The notes under the pieces were generated by a model that made no database searches, had not been told where the DNA came from, and saw only the letters and a list, made by a program, of their open reading frames with translations. A stretch of DNA of 64,000 bases from CATOSD01 sp034422735 (GTDB lineage: Bacteria; Chloroflexota; Dehalococcoidia; Lucifugimonadales; CATOSD01): the NCBI GenBank assembly GCA_034422735.1, contig DAOUJL010000083.1, forward strand, positions 4,862 to 68,861. The letters run 5' to 3'. Shown one piece after another: positions 34,827 through 41,566 of this stretch; position 1 is the first letter of the stretch; every line of letters starts with the position of its first letter. The position numbers were made by a program, and so were the translations under genes.

Positions 34827-36029
34827 TTAGTCGGAGGGCGCGTGGACGCCCACGATGTTTTCGCTAATCAGCCGCGCGACGCGGTCGCTGTCGTATCCGA
34901 GCAGCTCCGTCAGCACGGACTCGGAGTCCTGGCCGATTTCGGAGGTGGGCTTCCAGCGGCGTTTGTCCAGGCTGTTGCCGGGGATCGGGTTGCCCTGGTA
35001 GCGTTTTGGGCCGAACTTCGGCTCCTCCAGTTCGACGAAGAAGTCGCGCGCGTCGAGGTGGGGGTCAGATAGCACCTGGTGGTTCTTGGCGACCAGGCCC
35101 GCCGGCACGCCCGCTTCCTGCAGGCGCATCATGGCCTCGCGGGGGTCTTTGTCGCGCATCCAGGCCGCGATGGTGGCGTCGATGGCGTCTTCGTGGAGGC
35201 GGCGTCCGTCGGGAGTGGCGTAATCGGGTTTGTCTAGCGATTCGGGGTCGTCTAATGCGCGGCGGAGCGCACGCCAGTCGTCGTCGGACGTGACCGACAC
35301 CGCTACCCAGTTATCGTCGCCGGACGCGGCGTAGGCACGGCTGGGCGCGTCTTCCTTGAAGCGGTTGCCCGCCGGACGCGGCTGGCCGCCATCGATGGAG
35401 CGCACCAGGAAATACTCGCCGAGGACGCTTACGGGGCTGTCGGACAGCGAGTGGTCGATGAACTGGCCGAGTCCGGCCTCCCGCTTGTGAGTGAGGGCAT
35501 TCATGACTGCGGCCACCATGTTCAGCCCGGAGAGCGGGTCGGCGTAGGCCAGGCCCGTGGGCAGCGGCGGCTCGCCGGGGTAGCCCAACATGGAGACGAT
35601 GCCGCTCTGTGCCTCCGCCGCGGTGCCGAGGGACGGATAGTTGGAGTACGGGCCGGTGGCGCCGAAGCCGGACATCGAGCAGAGCACTATCGCGGGGTTC
35701 ACCTTGCTCAGCGTTTCGTAGCCCAGGTTGAGGTTGGGCATGACGCGTGGCCTGAAGTTCTCCACCACGACGTCGGTTATAGCTACCAGATCCAGGAAGA
35801 TGGCATGGCCCTCGTCGGTGTCGAGGCGGACGGCGAGGTTGGGCTTGTTGCGATTGATCTCCCGGTCTATGAGGCTCAGACCCTGCTCGGCCGATCTTGG
35901 ATCGCTCACCCTGACGACGTGGGCGCCGAAATCGGCGAATATCCTGGCGCCGAGCGGGCCGGCCCACACCCTGGTCATGTCGATTACGCGAACGTCGCTC
36001 AGAGCGGAGTCGAACATCGGGGCGCTCAC
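34827..36029 (-). CDS. Class III (CaiB/BaiF) CoA-transferase
   Basis: A 400-aa family III CoA-transferase: SDVRVIDMTRVWAGPLGARI at the N-terminus, DFGAHVVRV, NRNKPNLAVRLDTDEGHAIF, and the GFGATGPYSNYPSLG segment before the region where the catalytic Asp lies (QSGIVSMLGYPGEPP, YADPLSGLNM). Start GTG 36029 overlaps the stop of the second CoA-transferase gene (GTGA). The pair may form a heterodimer that moves CoA between carboxylic acids. Confidence 0.92.
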   Translation of the reverse strand: MSAPMFDSALSDVRVIDMTRVWAGPLGARIFADFGAHVVRVSDPRSAEQGLSLIDREINRNKPNLAVRLDTDEGHAIFLDLVAITDVVVENFRPRVMPNLNLGYETLSKVNPAIVLCSMSGFGATGPYSNYPSLGTAAEAQSGIVSMLGYPGEPPLPTGLAYADPLSGLNMVAAVMNALTHKREAGLGQFIDHSLSDSPVSVLGEYFLVRSIDGGQPRPAGNRFKEDAPSRAYAASGDDNWVAVSVTSDDDWRALRRALDDPESLDKPDYATPDGRRLHEDAIDATIAAWMRDKDPREAMMRLQEAGVPAGLVAKNHQVLSDPHLDARDFFVELEEPKFGPKRYQGNPIPGNSLDKRRWKPTSEIGQDSESVLTELLGYDSDRVARLISENIVGVHAPSD

Positions 36030-37189
36030 GCCAGCACCGCGTCCGTGTGCTCGCCCAGCAGCGGCGCGCGGGACAGCGCGGGCGTGCCCAGGGAGGAGTG
36101 GAACGGGAACGAGGGGTAGGAGGCCGCCGGAGCGGACGGGTGATCGAGCCGCTGGAACATGCCGCGGTGCCGGAACTGGGAATCGTCGAGCACCTCGCCG
36201 AGGTCGAGCACGGGCGCGGTGATGAGACCCCAGTCCCCCGCGGTTTCGGCGAACAGATCAGCCCTCGGGCGGTCTTTCGCCCACTTGACGATTATCTCGT
36301 CGATCGCGTCGGCGTTCGCGCGTCGCTTCTCCCGGGTGTCGAAGCGCGGGTCGGCCTGGAGGTCTTCACGGCCTATCATCACGCAGAGAAGGTCCCACTG
36401 CCAGTCGGGGGTCAGCCCCCAGCACAGCAGACCGTCGGCGCAGGGCAGCACCGCGTTGGGATAGGCGGCGAACCGGCCATTGCGCTCCCAGCGGTGTCCG
36501 TTGCGGGTGCGCACGAGGCCCTCGTAGGTGTGCATGACGTAGGTGAACTGGTGGAGCGTGGCGACTGTCTCCAGCATGGTGAGTTCGAGGAAACGGCCGG
36601 TGCCGGTGCGCCTGCGCTCCCAAAGCGCGAAATGGACGGCGGCGTAGGCGGTGAGCGCGGTGAGGTAGTCGGGCTGGCGTCCGGGCAACGTGAGAGGCTC
36701 GCGGTCCTCCTCGCCGACGAGGTACATGTAGCCGCCGAGGGCCAGCTGGACCATCGGGCTGGAGCTCCAGCGGGCGTACGGGCCGGACAGGCCGAATGGG
36801 GTGACGCACAGCTCGACGAGGCCGGGGTTCGTTGACGTGAACGCGTCCGTTGGGAGGTCGAGCCGTTCGCGGAGCGGCAGCGTCCAGTCCTCGATGAGCA
36901 CGTCGGCGGAGGCGACCAGCGCCGACAGGCGGGCCATGCCCTCGGGTGTGCGCCAGTCGAGCAGCACGCTCTTCTTGCCGGTGTTGTTGTAGAGGAACAG
37001 GGCGCTGGATTCGGGTCCGCGGTCGTCGGTGAGGAAGGGACCTTCGCGGCGGGACCAGTCGCCATCGGGCGGAAGCTCGACCTTGACGACGTCGGCGCCG
37101 AACGCGGCCAGCATCCGGCCGCAGTGCGGACCGGCGACGCCCTGGGCGACTTCCACGACGGTCAGCCCCCGCAGGGGCAGCGCGGTCAA
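36026..37189 (-). CDS. Class III (CaiB/BaiF) CoA-transferase
   Basis: A 387-aa paralogue of the downstream gene, first in the operon. LRGLTVVEVAQGVAGPHCGRML, FGADVVKVELP, NNTGKKSVLLDWRTPEG, TPFGLSGPYARW and PDYLTALTAYAAVHFALWERR follow the family order. The start is TTG 37189, with AAAGGAG 11 nt upstream. The substrate cannot be predicted. Confidence 0.9.
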   Translation of the reverse strand: MTALPLRGLTVVEVAQGVAGPHCGRMLAAFGADVVKVELPPDGDWSRREGPFLTDDRGPESSALFLYNNTGKKSVLLDWRTPEGMARLSALVASADVLIEDWTLPLRERLDLPTDAFTSTNPGLVELCVTPFGLSGPYARWSSSPMVQLALGGYMYLVGEEDREPLTLPGRQPDYLTALTAYAAVHFALWERRRTGTGRFLELTMLETVATLHQFTYVMHTYEGLVRTRNGHRWERNGRFAAYPNAVLPCADGLLCWGLTPDWQWDLLCVMIGREDLQADPRFDTREKRRANADAIDEIIVKWAKDRPRADLFAETAGDWGLITAPVLDLGEVLDDSQFRHRGMFQRLDHPSAPAASYPSFPFHSSLGTPALSRAPLLGEHTDAVLA

Positions 37190-37493
37190 CTCGGCAGGTG
37201 CTCCTTTCGCTGGCGCGGCGAGGAGTGTCTGAGGTGGACGCCGCGAGTGTCAGGAGGAATTTAACCGCAGGGCTGTGGGCGCGTCAACACACACGGCGGG
37301 AAGAAAGGAGCGCTACCTCCGGGGTCGGCAAACACTGCGAGGGGCCGGTGAGGGCGAGGAAGGGCTGCAGACCGCTCGTAGATAGAAACTCCGAAAACCC
37401 TGTCACATTTCGTTTCGTTTGTCTTATTCCGGCTCCTTCCCTAGCTGGGCGGTCCGGTGGTCCGGGACGATTGCAGGACAAGGAGAGGGCAGT
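37190..37493. other. Spacer without a gene
   Basis: About 300 bp upstream of the CoA-transferase operon and downstream of hicA. The ORFs here have no ribosome binding site and no protein-like composition. It should contain the operon promoter, which I cannot place. Confidence 0.35.
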
Positions 37494-37688
37494 TCAGGAT
37501 ATGTCCACTTCCAAGTCCTTCAGAATCTTATGCAGCGTTCCCGTGGACAAGTCTCGTGGTCCCCAATCGGGAATCGTGGTCTTTACTCCTGATGCAGGGT
37601 TGACCCAGATCGTGTGACTACCCTTGCCGTACCTGACAAATTCACAGCCGTGTTGTCTCAGCTTTCGGGCTAGGTCTCGGTACTTCAA
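37494..37688 (-). CDS. hicA: HicA mRNA interferase toxin
   Basis: A 64-aa dsRBD-fold toxin: KYRDLARKLRQHGCEFVRYG, the catalytic His in KGSHTIWVNP, and GTLHKILKDLEVDI. The start is TTG 37688, with AGGG upstream and overlapping the hicB stop (TTGA); an ATG extension to 37748 would lie inside hicB. HicA cleaves mRNA when HicB is depleted. The order is hicB then hicA. Confidence 0.9.
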   Translation of the reverse strand: MKYRDLARKLRQHGCEFVRYGKGSHTIWVNPASGVKTTIPDWGPRDLSTGTLHKILKDLEVDIS

Positions 37689-37936
37689 ACATGAACCCTG
37701 AGCGACGCCGACCCATTTGCCTGCATTTCGCTTTCGAAACGCTGCCAATCAACGTCTTGGTCCAATGAACCTGGAAGAAAGTCTTTGGCCAAGTCAGCTA
37801 TGATGTCCAAGACCTCTTCTACACTGTCTCCCCAGGCACGACATCCGGGTAGCGCGGGGATTTCGGCCATGTACTTGTCGGGTTCTGTTGACATTGCTGG
37901 TGAGTACACGACGACAATAGCATAAGTCTGCTGCAT
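37685..37936 (-). CDS. hicB: HicB antitoxin
   Basis: An 83-aa HicB: partial RNase H-like fold with YMAEIPALPGCRAWGDSVEEVLDIIADLAKDFL. It has no obvious C-terminal DNA-binding domain, as in short HicB forms. GGGAGGG lies about 6 nt before the ATG. Coupled to hicA by a 4-base overlap. Confidence 0.9.
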   Translation of the reverse strand: MQQTYAIVVVYSPAMSTEPDKYMAEIPALPGCRAWGDSVEEVLDIIADLAKDFLPGSLDQDVDWQRFESEMQANGSASLRVHV

Positions 37937-38127
37937 GACGTACCCTCCCTGCTAAAGTACCTGCGACTTCATCGGCTTCAAGTTTGTGAAGGCATTCCAT
38001 GCCCTGACTCGTAGGCAGCCAACTCCGTTACATCTTACCAGAATCTCTATTCAGTCCCTCGACAATTACTTCTCAGTGTCTTCTTGTGGAAATCAGAAAG
38101 TCCGGTGAGATTGGGGTAGGAAGGGTC

Positions 38128-40545
38128 TCACGGCGTGTAGGTGTTGGGGGGCGTGATTTTGTGGAAGATCGAGTACTCGGAGATGACATCACGCTCGCCG
38201 TCGATGGGCGCCCACACGACGATGGTGTAGACGCCCGGCGGCACGTCGCCGATGTCGGCTTTCACCGAGAATGCACTGGTGGTTACTCGCCACTCGTCCG
38301 CAGTTATCCAGGGCACGACAATCGTGGTGCCTTGGCGGAACTGGCTCGCGTCGTAAGCGGCCTGCCAAAATTCGTGCGCCTCGTCGTGGGAGTGCGGCGC
38401 TGGGGCGTTGGGGTCGACGTCGTAGGGGTCTGGGCATGGTCTGTACGTACGCGAGAACTCACTCTCTGTCCAGTACGCATTGCCGGTCAGAGGGCGACGC
38501 AATGCGGCAACAATGCGTCCGCTGTCATAGCAGTAAGTGCGGGCGAGTTGGCCCCTCGTGAGCGGACGGGGCGGAGGATCATAGTAGATTTGGACGCCGA
38601 GATCACCAGCGTCGCTGAATCCGGCTCCGTTCTTAAGTGTGCCCGAAAAGGCAAGAAATTTGCCGTCGATTGACGGTAGGGAGTCGTACTCCACATAGTC
38701 GCCTTCAAAGTGTTGGATGGCGATGAAATTGTATCGATCCCATGACAAACCGATGTTTACCCTTCTATGGGTTGGTTCAAGGATGTTGCGGCGATGTCCC
38801 GGGCTATCCATCCAACCCTCCATTCCCTCACGAATGTCCCACTTTACGTTCCCGATAGGCGCATACCCGTCTGATGCCTTAATGCAGTAGTCTGACCCAA
38901 GACCGTTCTCACCGTTCGATTGATGTCCTCCCGCTAGGGTGTACCGCATGTATGGTTTCAGCCCATCTGCTCCCCAATGTCCAGAGAAACAGTTCTCCAA
39001 TGAAGACTCGGCGTGGAGTTGCGCCGCGATGTTGTCGCCGAGGACGACCGGGTTAAGGCCGGCGGAGGTGCGCTCTTCGTTGATGAGCTCGAGCATGTAT
39101 TGCTTGAGCTCGAGATGGCGCAATGCTGGGGATATGTGGGGTGTCGGCGTAACCGTTGGCGCAGGGGTGCTGGTGGGCACGATGACGGGTCTGGGTGCTG
39201 GCTTGGGAGTGGGTGTGCGAGTGGGCGCTACGGTTGGTGTGGATGTGCGGGTGGGAACGGGCGTGTTCGTTGGGACGATGATGGCGCTGGGCGCTGGTCT
39301 TGGCGTGGGGCTATCTGCGGCGGGGGCCGTCGACGTGGGCTGGGGTGTTGGAGAGGGCTGCGCCGTTACCGCTGCGAGACCTTCGGATACCAGAATGAGC
39401 GTGACGGTGACGGGTTCGTCGGCTATAACCACGTGCTCGTCCGCGGTGAACCTGAAGGCCTGTTGGCTGCTCATGTTGGTCCTACACTCGGCATCCGAGT
39501 GCTCGGGGACCGGCCAGCGGAGCTCGGCGGGGCCAACGTTCAGCGCATAGAGCGCGGCAGGCGGCAGGCAGGAATCGAGCCTTACGCTCACCTGCCCTTC
39601 CGATTCGCGGTATAGAATCTCCAGGACCTTGTACGTCCTGCCGTCATAGGAGAACTCGTCCTGGCTCAGGGCGCCAAACCAGCCGGCGTTGTAGCCTGAG
39701 GCCGGGGCGTCGCCACTCATCAGGACCCGGTTCTCGGGCGTGACGACCGTGGCCCATTCGAACGGGGGCGCAGGTGTGGGCGTGGGCGGTGCGGGCGTTT
39801 CGGTCGGTTCTGGTGCGGCCGCGGCCTGAGGGGGCGTCGGAGGGGACGGTGTCGTTCCTTGCTCTCCCAGTCCCTCGAAAAACTCGGCGATCTCGGATTG
39901 GACGCCAGGGTTGATCGCAACAAAGACCGCGGCGCCAATTACGGCTACGATCAGCAGCACAATCCAGAGGCCGCCACCTCCCCGGTGCCGACGAGGCCGA
40001 CTTCCACGAGGTGGGCGGGGTGGTGGCTCGCCTGACCCCGAGCGCATTGTGCCGACGGTCGGCCGGCGGGGAGGCGCCGGACGGGAAGGACGTGGTTGGC
40101 GTGTTGTTGCGTGCGGATTCGGTGTCGCTGCGGCGTCTTCGAGCGCATCCTCCCAGACAGGACGGCGGGGTCGATTAGGACGCGAAGGCGGTGGCCTGCT
40201 TGTCTCTGGACGTGGGCCTTCCTTCGATTCGCGCGCCGTTTCGCCTTCAGGCCGACCAGGTCGCTCCGGCGAAGACTCTCTTCTGGACCGCGGCACCGGA
40301 CGTCTCTGGCGAATCTTACCCTTGCCCAAGCACCTGGGGCAGCGGGCGACGCGGCCCTGATCCGGGTTCGACCAGCCGGCATAGATCTTGCCCGCGCCTT
40401 CGCAGGTCGGGCAATCGACTATCTGCCAATCGCCATCGCCGGTGCCGGAGCGGCTGCGCGGATTCCGGTCGCCACGACTGCTTGGCCTGGCGCCGGTGCA
40501 GTCGGCGCATGTACAGGCCGGAGGGTGTCCGTAGTATGGGCGCAC
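38128..40545 (-). CDS. Membrane-anchored CAP/SCP-domain protein with N-terminal zinc ribbon
   Basis: An 805-aa protein in modules. N-terminal cytosolic part: HPPACTCADCTG and a DnaJ-like zinc ribbon (CPTC at 45-48, CPRC at 69-72, with GxGK turns). Then a long Pro/Arg/Ser linker, one transmembrane helix (about 193-211, GGLWIVLLIVAVIGAAVFVAI), and extracellular TP-rich stalks flanking a beta domain. Last is a CAP domain at about 481-619 (LINEERTSAGLNPV, GHWGADGLKPYMRY, GWMDSPGHRRNILEP, NIGLSW) and a C-terminal beta region. CAP domains in bacteria bind lipids or act in the envelope. GTG 40545 is chosen because AGGAAG lies 6 nt upstream; the ORF extends to ATG 40674. Confidence 0.82.
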   Translation of the reverse strand: MRPYYGHPPACTCADCTGARPSSRGDRNPRSRSGTGDGDWQIVDCPTCEGAGKIYAGWSNPDQGRVARCPRCLGKGKIRQRRPVPRSRRESSPERPGRPEGETARESKEGPRPETSRPPPSRPNRPRRPVWEDALEDAAATPNPHATTRQPRPSRPAPPRRPTVGTMRSGSGEPPPRPPRGSRPRRHRGGGGLWIVLLIVAVIGAAVFVAINPGVQSEIAEFFEGLGEQGTTPSPPTPPQAAAAPEPTETPAPPTPTPAPPFEWATVVTPENRVLMSGDAPASGYNAGWFGALSQDEFSYDGRTYKVLEILYRESEGQVSVRLDSCLPPAALYALNVGPAELRWPVPEHSDAECRTNMSSQQAFRFTADEHVVIADEPVTVTLILVSEGLAAVTAQPSPTPQPTSTAPAADSPTPRPAPSAIIVPTNTPVPTRTSTPTVAPTRTPTPKPAPRPVIVPTSTPAPTVTPTPHISPALRHLELKQYMLELINEERTSAGLNPVVLGDNIAAQLHAESSLENCFSGHWGADGLKPYMRYTLAGGHQSNGENGLGSDYCIKASDGYAPIGNVKWDIREGMEGWMDSPGHRRNILEPTHRRVNIGLSWDRYNFIAIQHFEGDYVEYDSLPSIDGKFLAFSGTLKNGAGFSDAGDLGVQIYYDPPPRPLTRGQLARTYCYDSGRIVAALRRPLTGNAYWTESEFSRTYRPCPDPYDVDPNAPAPHSHDEAHEFWQAAYDASQFRQGTTIVVPWITADEWRVTTSAFSVKADIGDVPPGVYTIVVWAPIDGERDVISEYSIFHKITPPNTYTP

Positions 40546-40653
40546 TGTGAACTTCCTGCGGCGCTCTATCCGTTCGTGAGAGTATGGGTCATCGGCAGCG
40601 CACCGTTGGCAATCTCCCAACTGCGGCGCGCCGTACGTTTCGACATTCCGTCG

Positions 40654-40682
40654 TTGACCGGCTTGCGGCGCCATCCTATCAG
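40654..40682 (+). promoter_or_regulatory. Promoter of the Phd/VapC pair
   Basis: TTGACC, 17 nt, TATCAG; the ATG lies 34 nt further on. The antitoxin would be expected to repress here. Confidence 0.55.
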
Positions 40683-40715
40683 GTAGTCGCGCGACCGAGC
40701 GAAAGGAGGCGCATC

Positions 40716-41012
40716 ATGACTCGACAATACTCACTCTCTTACGCACAAGACAACCTCTCCGACATCGTCCGGCGTATGGAGGAGGGCGAGGCGGTGGAGT
40801 TGACCGAAAAGGGCGAGGCGGTGGCCGTCTTGGTGTCCTGTGAAGACTTCAAGCGGTACAAGAGCCACACGCCGAATCGGCCAAAGGCGAATGGCGACCT
40901 CTGGGAGGCCATACAGGAGTGGCGGTCTGAGCAAGACTTCGACAAGGTCAACTTTGACGACGTGTTCGACAACGTGCGGGACAGGTCGCCCGGGCGGGAA
41001 GTTGAGCTATGA
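40716..41012 (+). CDS. Phd/YefM-type antitoxin
   Basis: A 98-aa protein with the Phd/YefM fold: YSLSYAQDNLSDIVRRMEEGEAVELTEKGEAVAVLVS, then an acidic C-terminal toxin-binding tail (DFDKVNFDDVFDNVRD). AAGGAGG lies 6 nt before ATG 40716. Its stop overlaps the toxin ATG (ATGA). Confidence 0.88.
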   Translation: MTRQYSLSYAQDNLSDIVRRMEEGEAVELTEKGEAVAVLVSCEDFKRYKSHTPNRPKANGDLWEAIQEWRSEQDFDKVNFDDVFDNVRDRSPGREVEL

Positions 41013-41428
41013 CGCTCCGCTACCTGGTGGACACGAACGTCCTTTCGGAGCCGACAGAGCGTGTGCCCAATCCTGCAATTGAGGAGCGCTTGGGAGCGAA
41101 CATGCCGGAAATTGCAACGGCGGCACCCGTCTGGAGCGAACTGCTCTACGGATTATACCGATTGCCAGTCTCAGCACGTCGGAGCGAGACGGCACGTTAT
41201 ATCTTCGAGACGCTTGGTCCGACGCTACAGATACTGGACTACGACCGGCGCGCCGCAGAGTGGCACGCCGCAGAGCGCGCCCGTCTGAGCCTGATTGGGC
41301 TGACTCCGCCGTTCGTGGATGGGCAGATAGCAGCTGTGGCATTCACAAACGGCCTGATACTGGTAACCGGCGACACGTCCGGCTTCGCGAACTTCCGAGG
41401 ACTTCAAGTCGAGAACTGGAGCGTGTAG
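41009..41428 (+). CDS. VapC-type PIN-domain toxin
   Basis: A 139-aa PIN nuclease with a complete acidic set: Asp in YLVDTNVLSE, Glu in WSELLYGLY, Asp in PFVDGQIAAVA and Asp in VTGDTSGF. It probably cleaves tRNA or rRNA, counteracted by the Phd-like antitoxin with which it overlaps by 4 bases. Confidence 0.92.
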   Translation: MTLRYLVDTNVLSEPTERVPNPAIEERLGANMPEIATAAPVWSELLYGLYRLPVSARRSETARYIFETLGPTLQILDYDRRAAEWHAAERARLSLIGLTPPFVDGQIAAVAFTNGLILVTGDTSGFANFRGLQVENWSV

Positions 41429-41480
41429 CAGACCGACGCGCGCCACCGCTTCCCCCTGACTTTTCCCTTCCCGGGGGCTT

Positions 41481-41544
41481 TCACCCTCACCCATTCGGCA
41501 AGTTCAGGGCAGGCTCCTAGCCCTCTCCCATCGAGGGTGGGGGA
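41481..41544 (-). repeat. Dispersed palindromic repeat, copy 3, interrupted by a second repeat
   Basis: On the minus strand it matches copies 1 and 2, but about 23 bases (41493-41515) split the tail. The inserted piece, TTCGGCAAGTTCAGGGCAGG, resembles another short dispersed motif, so one repeat seems to have landed inside another. Confidence 0.7.
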
Positions 41545-41566
41545 CAGCGGACGCCCTGCGGGGCTG

